Positions 35,715-48,047 of a stretch of DNA of 64,000 nucleotides are shown one piece after another (positions within the stretch are counted from its first letter, which is position 1; each line of letters opens with the position of its first letter). The DNA is from Diplocarpon mali. Its lineage: Eukaryota > Ascomycota > Leotiomycetes > Helotiales > Drepanopezizaceae. Where the stretch lies: the NCBI GenBank assembly GCA_024741835.1, contig JAENRP010000128.1, forward strand, positions 49,755 through 113,754, written 5' to 3'. Below the pieces are notes generated by a model. It saw only the letters and a list, made by a program, of their open reading frames with translations, was not told where the DNA came from and did not search any database. A program made the position numbers and the translations under genes.

Positions 35715-37651
35715 ATGCCTACCATCAGCGTAGATAAGGCTGAACTCTACAAAGCTTTGGGGCAGGAGTAAGCTCGCGAGACCGCCCACTAGATTGTGAT
35801 TAACACTTTGTGCAGGTACACCACTGACGAATTCGAGGCGCTATGCTTCGAATTTGGAATCGAGCTGGACGAGGATACCTCGAATTCGGATCGGCTCATT
35901 GTGAATGGCAAGCAAGTGCCCGCAGAGCTCAAAATCGAGATCCCCGCGAACCGATATGATATGCTGTGCTTTGAAGGAATAGCCCTCATGCTTAACATTT
36001 TTCGTGAGAAAACACCATTTCCGAACTATAGACTGGTTATTCCAAATAATGGGGAGGTTCAGACAATCACGGTTCATCCGGATACCCTCCAAGTACGACC
36101 GTACGTCTCTGGCGCTATTCTGCGAAATGTCAAGTTCACGCAGGAGGCCTATGACTCTTTCATTTCGTTACAAGACAAATTACATCAAAACTTGGCAAGA
36201 CATCGGACGTTGGTAGCTATTGGCACGCACGATCTGGATACAATCAAGGGGCCCTTCACCTATGAAGCTTTACCACCGAAGGATATCAAGTTCATACCCT
36301 TGAACCAGAGCAAAGAGATGAATGCAGCGGAGCTGATGGAGTTCTACGAGCACGATAAGCATCTCGGAAGGTACCTACACATCATCCGCGACAAGCCAGT
36401 ATACCCAGTTATCTACGACTCGCAAAAAGTTGTTTGCTCGATGCCCCCTATTATTAACGGCGACCACTCCAAGATTACTCTGAAGACTACGAATGTCTTC
36501 ATCGAGATGACGGGAACGGATCGCACCAAGCTCGAGGTTGTGAACAACATTATTGTTTCCATGTTCTCTCAATACTGCTCCGAGCCCTTCACAATAGAGC
36601 CCGTTAAGATCGTTTCTGAGCACAACGGGGAGACTCGGCAAACGCCTGATCTGAGCCCCCGTGCAGCAGAAGCAGAAGTAGAATACATCAACAAGTGCTG
36701 TGGTCTCCAAGAGACACCAGAACGGATATGCCAACTTCTCACAAAGATGTGCTATTCAGCTAAGCCCTCCTCGAAAGACAGGAATATTATCGAAGTCTCC
36801 GTACCGCCCACCCGCGCCGACGTCCTTCACCAATGCGATATTATGGAAGATGTAGCCATCGCTTACGGTTTCAACAATCTCCCGCGTTCTTCCCCCAACA
36901 AAGCCTCCACCATCGCCCAGCCTTTAATGATTAACAAGCTTGGTGACATTGTCCGTCAGGAGACTGCCATGGCTGGTTGGAGTGAGGTCATGCCTTTGAT
37001 CCTCTGCTCTCACGACGAGAACTTCGCCTGGCTCAATCGCAAAGACGATGGTGCTACAGCAGTCAGACTGGCCAACCCCAAGACAGCTGAATACCAAGTC
37101 GTTCGTACCTCTCTCCTTCCAGGACTTCTCAAGACCATCCGTGAAAACAAGAAGCACAGCGTCCCTATTAAGGTTTTTGAGGTTTCCGACGTAGCTTTCA
37201 AGGACGAGGCTCTAGAGCGCAAGTCCAGAAACGAGAGACATTTCGCCGCTGCCTGGTACGGCAAGACCAGTGGTTTCGAGGTCGTACATGGGTTACTGGA
37301 TCGTGTGCTGTTGATGCTACAGACTGCCTTCGTCACGCATGAAGAGGGTCTTGAAGGTAAGAGTTTGGGCTATCAGGTTAAGCAAGATCCTTCGAAGTCG
37401 GATGGATATTGGATTGAGGAGATTGACGAGCCTACTTTCTTTGCTGGACACGCGGCTGCCATCTACCTCCGGTTGAATGGAAAAGCGGAGCGTATTGGCG
37501 AGTTCGGAATCCTGCACCCTACTGTTCTCGACAAATTCGAGTTAAGGTATGCCATGCATCCCCCAAGCACCCAGAAAGAACGAGAACTCAGCTCACAATG
37601 AGCAGGTACCCCGTCAGCACATTAGAGGTCAACTTGGAAGTCTTTTTATAA
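35715..37651 (+). CDS. FRS1: Phenylalanyl-tRNA synthetase beta chain, cytosolic
   Basis: Three exons, 35715-35767, 35816-37546 and 37606-37651, give 609 aa, the expected size for the eukaryotic/archaeal-type beta subunit (~600). The start MPTISVDKAELYKALGQEYT is typical. Visible domains: B1 with IEIPANRYDMLCFEGIA, the B3/4 editing domain in the region of YPVIYDSQKVVCSMPPIIN, B5 with EVSVPPTRADVLHQCDIMED, and the catalytic-like core with LANPKTAEYQVVRTSLLPGLL, ending IGEFGILHP. The last exon is only 46 nt. With the alpha subunit (not in this window) it forms the (alpha-beta)2 enzyme that charges tRNA-Phe. No key element is missing. Confidence 0.96.
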
Positions 37652-37887
37652 CCAGTTCTCGGACTGATTTGAGCACTTTCACATGAAGCATGTAGATTGC
37701 ATGCCACGAAAGATGGGCAAAATCAAGACACATCTGATCGCATGTTTCCGTAGACTTCTTGTTCTGCTCTACCATGACACCATGCTCCTGCAATGCGGTG
37801 TGGCTTGATACATAAGAACCTTCGCTATCTTTGCTCAACGCCTTCCTAGCAATGTCTCTTCAGAGTTCCAAATCCATTGATAGCTCA

Positions 37888-40230
37888 CTACCGCATCTCA
37901 ACCTCTAATGCCTGTTTAGATTTCGGAGGGCTCTTCGCCCCTCCACCGATTCCCATGCCAATTCCCAATCCCGCAACACCATCTTTGAGGCTAGCAAAGG
38001 TACCAGGTGCCGAAGCCTCATTTGGAGTAGGCTTATTTACGGTATCAGTAATCACAGCTGAATGCGCTGTCTCGACGGCTGTAAGAGCGCCTCTTCCAAA
38101 TCCTGTGGTGTCCTGGCTACCCAGGTATTTATCTGTAGCTGCGTTCGAAGGTCCGTTCATATGTTGATTCGTCCGGTTGTAGATCTCAGGCCACCATCTG
38201 ATCTTGTCTAACTTGGGGAACAAGAGTCGTTCTCGTCCCTTCACATGGTCGTCTATCTTGCCCCCGTCATAACCCTTGTTGGTGAATTCGGCACGGCGGG
38301 AGAGGAAATAGGACCAAACGCTTGCCGTTCGCTCCTTTACACGTGCATCCAGACGCGACTTTTCATTGTTGTAGAGGAATGTGCCGTATTGGCAGGAGTA
38401 GAGGTGGTAGAAAAGTCTCCGTAGAAAGCGCTCGTTGAATTCAAATCGACTGGGATATTGGTATAGAAGCTGATAGGTAGCATCCAGGAACTGGTGGAAG
38501 ACTGGGCTTGTCTCCTTAGGCTTCGTGGCCTCTTTTTCAGGCAGACAGTCTTTGCTCCCCTTCTTAGCCTTAGGTGACTCATCAACCGTACCAGTTTCTC
38601 CATCTGTGTCTGCTATAGTCTCTTGGCTGTGGTTGTTTTTGTTGAAGAATCGCTTCGCACTGAGTAACGCATTCTCGATTGTGTCGCTTCGACCTTCATT
38701 GTTACTGCCTGGCTGAATCGCTGAGCCTGCAAGAGCGTCGTTCTGCGTTTGGAACCATTTCTCGCTGTTTAAGAAACCGGATCGATGTTGAAACATATGT
38801 CCAAATGCTAACCAATCCTTCTCCACTAGCACAATATAGCCATCGATTGTCCGGTAGTATGGATCCAGCATTATTTGAGATAGGGCACTTAACTGACTGG
38901 TGCGATCCCAACCATCTGAACAATGGATCAGAACATGTGAATGTTGGATTCCGACTTGCCTTGCAATCAAAGCAGAACCTTCGAGTAAACCAGTAATATG
39001 TTTGAGCCATCCGCTCTTGGCAAGCTGTTCTCGATTTGGTGGTAGCTTAGATATATCAGAATCCTTGATAGTTTCAACCACTTTCTCCAATGAGGACCTC
39101 ATCACATGGATATTGTCGATGCCCAAGTACACCTTGGTAGCAAACTTGTAATGGTCCATATTTTCTGATCCGAGACCTACAGCTTGCATGGCTAATGCAT
39201 TCACCGTTGGTCGAGCATCCACAATCAGGTTGTGCTGCTGTGCGCCGTAGATGTGTGGCTTGTCACCACTTGTTTCAATAGCCGACGAAGCGACAATCTC
39301 GTCTTCGAGTCTTTCTGTTTCAGAGAGTTCGCCATCGGTACTAGAGAGTCCGAAACCCGCCTGGCTAGAGGCTGGACCAACTCTGGAGACGCCCGACGAA
39401 GGATTCTCAAAATCGTCTGGTTGAACGCAAGCGGAAAAGCAGGCACTAACAAGCTTCTCATCTTGAATACTGCGATTCCCTCTAAGACCGGCAAGCGGCT
39501 GAGAGCTTCTTGAAATAGAACAATTGTTCACCGGATGTAGGTACGTCAGAACAGGGATTCGCACTCTCGATCGGTATCTTCCAGCGTAGTTCAGGGTGTT
39601 GTCCGATATGGTCGAGGGGACCGGCAGTAGAGCCGGGTAGGTCGGCGAGAAGCCATAGTCTGTATTGATCTTCGATATCCTCCATCCTCTGTCCACGCCC
39701 TTGTCGCTGATGCCCTGACGCTTCCACTCTGCCTTGGCATCATAAAGTTCCCACCCATTTATCTTCTTTTCTGGCGGTGGGGGCTCATAGCTGAAGGCGT
39801 ACAACTTATCGATGCTCCCAAGTTTGCATGTTGCCCTCTTGATGCTTTCGAAGGCATCCCTAGCTTGTCTATCGTCGACGAAGTTAAATGTCAAGAACCT
39901 GAAGTCGCGACCTCGTAACCTTATCGAAGATGCTAGCCCGGATCCTGGAGGAGTTGGTCGGAACGTACAGAACGCTATCATGGGATATGCGATCCATGAT
40001 TCCCTTGTAATAGGCTTCGGCGCGGGTTGAAATATCTCTTGAGGTATAGGCGGGGTGATGGTTTGGACCAGAATGAGATGATGCGCCGTTAAATGAAGAG
40101 TGACAGTGGATATTTCCCCCCCTCCAAGAACCTGTACACTGTCGATCTTCAACAGTGACTATCAGCATATGACGCTGGCAGCAGCTTCGAGACTGTGGCT
40201 GACCTTTTTTATCCTCAGCTTGTCTGTCAT
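37888..40230 (-). CDS. YMR1: Myotubularin-family phosphoinositide 3-phosphatase
   Basis: The main exon is an uninterrupted frame ending at 37888; it needs a 5' exon. The nearest ATG (40230) opens a 27-nt exon (MTDKLRIKK) with a GTCAGC donor. Splicing to an acceptor before 40146 gives 761 aa, beginning RIKKIDSVQVLGGGE; an alternative acceptor just upstream adds three residues. A PH-GRAM-like domain leads (TLHLTAHHLILV), then the phosphatase domain with the CX5R active site HCSDGWDRTSQ (CSDGWDR) and VEKDWLAFGHMF, HRSGFLNSEKW and FLRRLFYHLYSCQYGTFL. The Gly-rich tail (GLGIGMGIGGG) is disordered. Yeast Ymr1 removes the 3-phosphate from PI3P and PI(3,5)P2 in endosomal traffic. All catalytic residues are present. 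Confidence 0.93.
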
Positions 40231-43200
40231 CTCGCCCCTCTTCCGCTGGCGTTGCACATGTATTTCAAGGACAACCTATGATTGAATTTTCGTAGGTCAA
40301 ATGCATCTTCTCTTGATGAATCTTGTGATGAAAGCCGCAAATTTCTCGACTGCTATTGGTGTTCTGCTGAAAGCGTATTTAAGTAGCTAAGGTAGAGAGA
40401 TCTGTGGAAGTTGTACATCTCTTAGCTTCGGAGGCCGGGAGTAAAGACGCCATAGGAACACCCAGAATATCAAATTATCAGTTCACTATTTTAGCAAAGA
40501 CTGCCAATGATTGAACCGAATCACAATCAATTTGATCTTAAAATCTTCTGATAATAAATGAACAGACAACCAATCGCAGAGATCAATATTGCCAATAGGC
40601 TTCAGCGTTGGAGAAATGGAGTCGAGGTGAGTTGAATTGAAAGTGGCCACTACTTAACTAAGATTAACTGCATTTGATTTCTGCGACATAGCTTGTTAAC
40701 AAAAAGAAATTTTTCGATCAAGTAAATTCAAAGAAAACCTATGCATTTAGTAAATAACAAACAGCATATACTTCCGCAGGTATGTTGCAATTGAGCTGAA
40801 GCTGACTACTATGCCACATTCACTAGCTGTAAACAAGGGTTCTAAGAAGGTAAGTTTTAACATTGTATCGCTTAACACTTATTCAAGCATTGGTTTCAGA
40901 TCCATCTATGTTAGCACGCTAGATGGGCTTGTAGAAGACTAGGAATAAGTTTTTTGGGATTTGTTTTTGCTTGACACAAAGCAAAGTTAGACTTAAATCC
41001 TCTTTCTTTCCTTTTTGACACTGTCAATTGTTTTCAACCTACGCATTGGTATTTTCTTTTACAACCACACAATATTTATAACGCCTTAAGTAAGTACTAG
41101 TATAGCAGATCTCTCCATATTGAATGTGTAGATAAACCTACGACTAGTTTTCCAAGGAATTGTTTAGCTCTACTTTCTTATATGCGTACAATGAAGCCCC
41201 GACGATAGTATAATTGGATTAGGCATATTACAAAAAAATTAAAATATCCAGCGTGCCGTAGAGCTTTATGTTTGTCACTTACACCTAGAGGTAAGTTTAC
41301 TATGGGTTATTTGCGTTGGACTATTATATATCTCTTAAAAGCTTCAAATCCGCGGCTTTCAGGATATTTGCCTCGAAATGGGCCTAGCCTTCTGGCGGGA
41401 CGCATGCATAATAATCTTTCAGAAACGTCGAGGCATTATATGTAACCTCCAGTACCTATAGAAAACAACCGCTCTGTAAGGGGACGAAGACTCAACAACT
41501 ATACGCGGTGTCCTCTACGAACCTGCAGATTCCTTCTACGACGTTAAGTCACCTATATAGTTATACTTCACTATAGGTGAGTCTATAAAGCTGAGATTGA
41601 GTTATAACAACTTTATAATAAGTTTTTCATAAGTCGATAACAGCTTTTGTAGAGTTTTTACTATTGATCTGCTACCGATACCCTTTCGTGATAACACTTG
41701 CAATGTAATAGCAGGAAGAGATTTGGAAATAATAGGACGGAATACAATACAATATCTATTAAAGACCTAGTTAAATTCAATATCTCGTATCTACTATGCC
41801 TAAATTAAAGAGGCTTGTACGATCCTCTTTTAACTCTTTTGAAAATCCGACTCTTAGCAACCTACTATCATTCTTCTATTCTATAAACCCGTTTAGCTTG
41901 CTACTAGGAGGGCTATTCGTTATACTAAACTTACGGCATCCTATGCTCTTTGCGATATTCGAAAGCTAGATAGCGGCTATTTTAAAAGTTCACTTCCGAC
42001 CTAATAGCTATTATAGCAATATATTACAGATTCAGTGGCATACCTAAGCGCCAGGCTATGTCTTTAGAATTATGAGGAGGATATCTAGAGGATGATAGTC
42101 TTAGAGATATAATATAGAATTGATGTTAGACTAAATAGCTTACAAGCTATATTTAGGGGGGTTATTAAATTTCCCTTATTATATAGTATACGTAAATGGC
42201 CAGAGTTTGTCTAGGTAATAAAAGGATTATATCATAAAGACTTAAAGTATCCCTTTATTTTTATATTAAATAGGCTCTAGCATAGGGCTCTATACTACTA
42301 ATAGAAGCTTATAAAAAGATAAAAGGAGAAGGTATACTAACTACGGAATAGGAACATTAGCCTTGGGAGGATAGGATGTCTTATAGTGGTATATAGTCTC
42401 AGAACTAACATAGAATATTAAAAAAACCCCCCGTCCTATTATAGTGTTAGGACATAGATGAGAGCATGGGTATAAGAGCTATCTAGTATACTCTGTACAA
42501 TATACATACATAGTACATAGATAGCTCCGAGTGACCCAGGCTTCTGAACACATTTGAGCCTTATGAGATTTGAATAACAATTGTAATAACTGTCATAACC
42601 TAGCGAGTATTGGTATTTTCCCAGCGAGTTTATGAATCTATTTTCCAATGACTTCAGGACAACTTTGCCGCAATTCCTATAAGACATATAAGACAGGGTA
42701 GCCTCTTGTCATTGAAAGCTTTACGCTTGTTATCTTTCAATTTATTCGCATATTAACAGACTCCAGGAGAGAGGTTCGTCTGCATGTTCCCCGGAGCTCT
42801 ACCAACTCTGATGCTATCTGACTGCTATCTACAAGATCACTAGAAGCGGAGTTATTGATTCAATGATTCTGGTTAAGGTATCTTAATAGTTCGTTCATCA
42901 TGCCGCCGAACTCAGTGTTTCAAATGTCCCAGAAAGCTAATGTGACATGAGCGAACGTCTCGAAAATCTGATTGTAGGTGGTAACTCGACCCGGAAGCGA
43001 CCGGATTCCAGTGTAACTCGATCACTTCGTTTTTTTGTTGATTAAATCAATTGTAATAGGCTCCAAAGCTAGAGTCCAACTGATACTACTAGATCAAATT
43101 ACAGAAACTGATGAGCACCTACACAATGTGAGTTCCCAATGCAACAGGGCACGCAAGAGTAGAAAACTCACACTGTCAAGTGCTGTGGCTGGAGGAAATT

Positions 43201-43500
43201 TGAGGAGGGGGTTATTGCTTGTCATTCAGCATGTGAGGAATATGTGGCTCCTCACATTCAAGAACAAGGAAACACCAAACAGCGACTATAACGATATTGA
43301 TCCGATGCTAAGATCAGCTTCCAGGGGACTCTTTACAAATTGTTGTTGCCGAACTCTTAGCCACGTGACTATATGTTTAGCGTTGGAGGCGGGTTAGCGA
43401 GCCCACCACACAATTCGCATATTGGTATGAGCCGATCGCGAATTCCACTCCACACGACAACGATAACGCTGCCAAACGAGCTCACATCACATTCGTCAAC
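40231..43500. repeat. AT-rich island 2 (RIP-like), gene-free
   Basis: 3.3 kb with no credible gene. The 40.3-42.7 kb part is AT-rich with many stops in all frames and contains a copy of the hairpin module (41477-41610). Sequence from ~42.8 kb to the RPS3 start is more balanced and is probably the RPS3 upstream region. No transposase or reverse transcriptase motif can be read, consistent with heavy mutation. Confidence 0.65.
41477..41610 (+). repeat. Hairpin module, copy C, with an inserted palindrome
   Basis: Begins tgtaaggggacgaagactcaac and continues tatacgcggtgtcc and cctgcagattcc, like copies A and B at 7.9 and 11.3 kb. Where they have the second hairpin arm, this copy carries a different palindrome at 41550-41579 (cacctata...tataggtg). 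It then resumes agtctataaagctgagattgag. It is the least AT-mutated copy at its 5' end. Confidence 0.6.
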
Positions 43501-44694
43501 ATGTCGTCCGCAGTTCCAGGAGCCGCTATCAGCAAACGCCGCAAGTTGTAGGTATTCCCCTCCAGCTTTGCGCAGCTTTGCGCGAGGCTTGAAAGCCCCC
43601 GCCCTACACCCACCACCGAGCTTCATGATGGCGACGACGACGACGACATACGATTCAAGCTGACCTGCAACAGCGTGGCAGACGGCGTTTTCTTTGCCGA
43701 GTTGAACGAATTCTTTCAACGAGAGCTCGCTGAGGAGGGATACTGTGAGTTGATACCTCCATGTTGCGATGGTTCTACTCCAAGCCACCAACCAATCACC
43801 GACTACCGACTTTCTTCGATGAATACAGCGCTGACAATACTTAGCTGGGGTAGAAGTCAGAGTCACGTAAGTTCCCCAGTTCACTTCAATCGTTGCCTCT
43901 TTTCGAGCAGAGCGGCTCGCAAGGCGCTCAAGTGTTCACTTTCACGGCGACGACCTACGAATGTTCTCAAATATTTAATGGTCATTGCTAACTCGTACGA
44001 TAGGCCCACGGTTACGGACGGTTTGTAACAATTCCCCTTTTACTCTCTTTACTGCTAATACCTCGTAGTCATCATCCGCGCAACCCACACTCAAGAAGTC
44101 CTCGGCGAGCAAGGTCGACGCATCCGCGAGCTAACGTCCCTCATTCAAAAGCGATTCAAGTTCCCCGAGAACTCGGTCTCTCTCTACGCTGCGAAGGTCC
44201 AAAATCGTGGTCTCTCCGCTGTCGCTCAATGCGAATCCCTCCGATACAAACTCCTGAATGGCCTTGCTGTTCGTAGAGCTTGCTATGGTGTCCTTCGATT
44301 TATCATGGAGAGTGGGGCTAAAGGTTGCGAGGTTGTTGTCTCTGGCAAGCTCCGTGCTGCACGCGCGAAGAGCATGAAGTTCACCGATGGTTTCATGATC
44401 CACTCTGGTCAACCAGCCAAGGACTTCATCGATTCCGCCACTCGTCACGTCCTCCTCCGACAAGGCGTTCTCGGAATCAAGGTTAAGATCATGCGTGGAT
44501 CGGATCCAGAAGGAAAGTCAGGACCACAAAAGTCGTTGCCAGATTCCGTCACCATCATCGAGCCAAAGGAAGAGCAAAGTGTGGTTCAACCCATGAGCCA
44601 GGATTACGGTGCGAAGGCTGCTGCTGCTCAAGCTGCTGCTGAGGCTGCACGTGCGACTGAACAGGGCGAGGAGGCACCGGCTGAGGAGCAATAG
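43501..44694 (+). CDS. RPS3: 40S ribosomal protein S3 (uS3)
   Basis: Five exons, 43501-43547, 43674-43744, 43845-43866, 44004-44020 and 44069-44694, give 260 aa. Exons 3 and 4 are only 22 and 17 nt. The sequence is canonical: [38 protein letters not shown] with the GEQG loop of the KH domain, [56 protein letters not shown] and [10 protein letters not shown]. The Ala/Glu-rich tail is usual for fungi. It sits at the mRNA entry channel of the small subunit and has roles in decay and DNA repair in other organisms. Donors are GTAGGT, GTGAGT, GTAAGT and a weak GTTTGT. Four introns near the 5' end are typical of fungal ribosomal protein genes. Confidence 0.97.
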
Positions 44695-45088
44695 ACTGGG
44701 ATGGGATTTTCAATATGGCGCGAGGGAACATTTGCTGAATTTGGCACTTTCGGGCTTTTACACGCAAAGAAATGAATCAAAAATGAAGTCAAAAAGACTT
44801 CAAACTGCCAGTCGAGGTTTTCTTTCAGATTCCGTTTATGACTTGTAATTATCGTCCTATTCGCTCCTTGAAACTCCCCACATGAGTACCGAATCCCCAC
44901 TATATCATACAACATGTTTCTGTCTTAATGTACAGAAACCGACCTAAACGCCAAGTCCTCATGTAGTCGTTTGGAGAAATCCTTGTGCAGGCCATGCTGC
45001 AAATCATGATATTTTAAGACGACCAAGACCCGCCGTGGACCCCTATACAATATTTTGAAAATGTAAAGTCTCGGGACAGCGTACCTTT
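44695..45088. other. Short convergent intergenic region RPS3 / NIPA
   Basis: 394 bp between the two stop codons, AT-leaning and without a gene; it holds both 3' ends. Confidence 0.5.
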
Positions 45089-46636
45089 TCACCGTGAAGA
45101 CGATTTTCTGGGCTGCTCTATAGGCTCGCTGAAACTCCGCTTTACACCTCCATTACCATTACGATTTAATTTGCCGTTGGCATGAGGATGGCTCTCATCA
45201 TCGCTTTCAGTAAGGTCGGTAAGGCCGAGTCCTTCTTCCTCGTCGTAGGCGTGAATCAGGCCCTCCCTGTCGCCTGATCTCCTGTAAGTACTCCCCACAC
45301 TTATCCTGTGGGGATCTAAACTTCTCCTAGATTGCATACTTCTTCGTGTTTGTATTCCTGAGATAATGTCTGTGGCGATTCCGTCCTGCGTTGTTCCAGA
45401 AATCATTCGTTGACCATTTGGATCACCACGTGAGATGTTAAGAAGATATACCCCAGTGAAGATGACCAAGAAACCACAGAGAAGGGATATTGTGTTGACA
45501 GCGTCTGAGGTATTAAAGCCTCCGTAGAGAATGAAGGATGCAGTAAGCGTTGCAGTAGTGAAGGTAACATAATATAGGGGGTTGACACTATGTAATTGTT
45601 AGCACGGACCAAGTAAAGTCCCAGTTCTGCTTCGTACATGGATGTGGGGAACTGGCTCAGAGCCTTATTGAAATAATTCATCTGTGTCATGATGCATACA
45701 GTGCAGAGGATGATAAAGACGTATGTTGAAGGGTGGGTGAACTGATTGTTGCCGCCTAAAGTCAATTTGACAGCAATCCCAAAGGCCTTAACTGACATGA
45801 CCGAAACTCCACCAACGGTGGAGCATATTGACAGGTATATCAGAGGATTCTTCCTTCCATACTTTGGCGCCACTCGATATATCATAACTACCGCAAAAAC
45901 GGCTACAAGGAAGCAAAATAGCAGAAATCCTGTGAGCACTGTAAGCTTTGAACATGCGCAATAGAGATCCCGCATCGTACCAGGTTGTATCGCATAATGT
46001 AGAATTTCGTCGATCGTCTGGATCTCTTTATCCGGGGGCGCGTGAAGCACAATAATAACTGAGCCGATCAGACAAGTTGCGCAGCCCAGTTTCCCCAGAG
46101 TCCCCAGCTCTTCCTTCAAGAAATATGAGCCTAATACTGCGCCAATCAGGACACTCAATGCTCCCAGAGGTGTTACTAAAATAGCAGGAGCGAATGCGTA
46201 TGCGGCAAAATTTGCCATCTCTCCAGCGACCACTGCGATAACGTTAGAAGCTGTATCAGCAAAGTTAGGAACTTTCCACATACATGCTAAAATACCAGCC
46301 CACCATATGGGGCTCTTCAGATATGCAAATCCATCTCCTTCAAAGCCGTGCCTTTCTTCCGCATCAATGAGGCCCTAGGAATGTTAGCGCTGCCCTCAGC
46401 GTGGCCGGAAGAGTGTGCCTATACCTTCTTCGTTATGACAAAGCTTGTTCCTAACCACAGAGTGAGTAGTGTTCGTATGAAGCACGACCAGAACCTATAC
46501 CTATTGCCAGAGTAGATGTGATAGCCAGTGCCAGACCAATGTATCTATCGTGGAATTAGCCATGGGTCCAAATCGCGTGTCATGAGCATGCGATAGCAGT
46601 GGCAGTGATCCAGGTGACGCACTTATCTTCTAACAT
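45089..46636 (-). CDS. NIPA-family magnesium transporter
   Basis: Six exons, 46623-46636, 46501-46544, 46425-46450, 46284-46374, 45638-46232 and 45089-45587, give 422 aa with every join in frame. The first three exons are just 14, 44 and 26 nt. The product begins MLEDKYIGLALAITSTLAIG and has family landmarks GTSFVITKKGL, SPIWWAGILALVAGEMANF, AYAFAPAILVTPLGALSVL and NYFNKALSQFPTSIVNPLYYV. About nine hydrophobic helices are visible. The ~120-residue cytosolic tail is Ser/Arg-rich with an acidic patch (YDEEEGLGLTDL) and is probably phosphorylated. Family members move Mg2+ across plasma or endosomal membranes; that role is inferred. Confidence 0.9.
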
Positions 46637-48047
46637 CTTTGCACACCGGTATTGCGCCCCCCCTCCAATCTAATCCAACAATGTGTATTGGTGAGCTTGC
46701 GCTCTCTCGTAATCGACTATGTATCGTCCAAAGTCGGGACAAGACTCAAATTTAGCGCAAGATGCGGTTCGAGGGGCTCCCTCCAGCCCTGGCTGGCTGT
46801 TTTATTGTACTCTGTTTATATGCCGAAGACGCGGAAAGGAAGATCAAGCGATTGATCTTAGGTTCAAAACGACGATCGTGAAATGGAATCTGGCCGCTGC
46901 AAAGATTTGGGATTTTCTATCGAAGAAGCCTCGGCGGACTTGGCTTGGGGGGCAGCTGGCAAATGTTGCGATGGAAGGACGAAGCAGTGAGTGTTTTTCG
47001 AGGGATTGGCCGGGCTCGAGTCAAGGCCAGTGAGTGCCTGTTATTGTCGGTTGTGTGCGAGTGGGCGTTTGAGGATTGAAGGTTCGGTGCGGGATGGATT
47101 TGCGGCTCCGTTTTGCTTGAAACACTTGAACATATGTCACGTTGTCCGAAATTCAAAATCGGCCTGGTCGGACTATTTCAAACGCCGCCCTCGTCTAACC
47201 CCTTTTTTGCATTCTAGCCAATCCCAATACCTGCAACGCGTCTCGGGTGGGTCAGCTAGCATACAAGCAAAGCAGACTGATAAGTCTGTCGCCATCGCTT
47301 GTCGAGGTGCAGTCAACGCCCTGCCCTTTTTTTATTCTTTTCACAGGCTACTCATTCAGTGAATGAGCGGCGGTCCCGGTGCTGGATTCGTATTCTTGTA
47401 ACAATTGAGCAAATGAGTAGTTGATTGGTCTTGCATTTACTATTAGTAACCTCTTGTCCTCTGCTATGCACATCTATAATTACTACATCCACGAAAGCCA
47501 GGCCATATCCCCACCACAGGTCAATGACATTTGTCTTGGTCCTCGCCTGTGATGCCAAAAGGTAGCATGGGTGCAGCAGCAGTCGACGCGCTTATGAGTT
47601 CGCATCGCAGACTATCATTTTCCTACATCCACAAGCAGCGCCCAAATTGTTTTCCGTTTCCGCATTGCAAAGAAAAACAAACATAGACGCCGTGTTTTGC
47701 TGCGATGAAGACGAATTTTGGGGTTTGAAGCTAGTTTGAAATCAGGGGTATCATGTATCCGGAAAGAGGAAGTTTGGAAGGGGAGAATGCAAGAATATAC
47801 CTGTCGCACTTACCGTAGGTGTTTTCTAAGGCAATGTTAGTAGTAATAGTACATATCCCCGAGATCCAGAGCTGGGGAGGGGGTAAGTGGCGAGTCCAAG
47901 ATCAAGCATCCAAGGAATTATTTTCGAAGGATGACGGAGATAGAGAATATGCGCGGCATTGCAGAGCGGGATAGGCAGGCGCCAGGAGATGTGCCTAGAC
48001 CATCTACAATTAAGACTCTCGTCAAGGCTCTTTCGCGACCATGCAGA
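46637..48047. other. Intergenic, 1.4 kb
   Basis: No gene with support. The part near 46637 is the NIPA promoter. The frame reaching 47918 is read-through of the unspliced last intron of the neighbouring acidic-protein gene. Confidence 0.5.

Noticed and set aside
43624..43664. Box C/D snoRNA in RPS3 intron 1 (atgatgg and ctga present)
   Set aside because: The boxes are only ~36 bases apart, lack terminal pairing, and overlap a simple gac repeat.
47918..48047. C-terminal extension of the acidic protein by reading through 48071-48123
   Set aside because: The 53-bp stretch has a good GTGAGT donor and CTACCAG acceptor, and splicing gives a basic end (DAKRPRA), which fits better.
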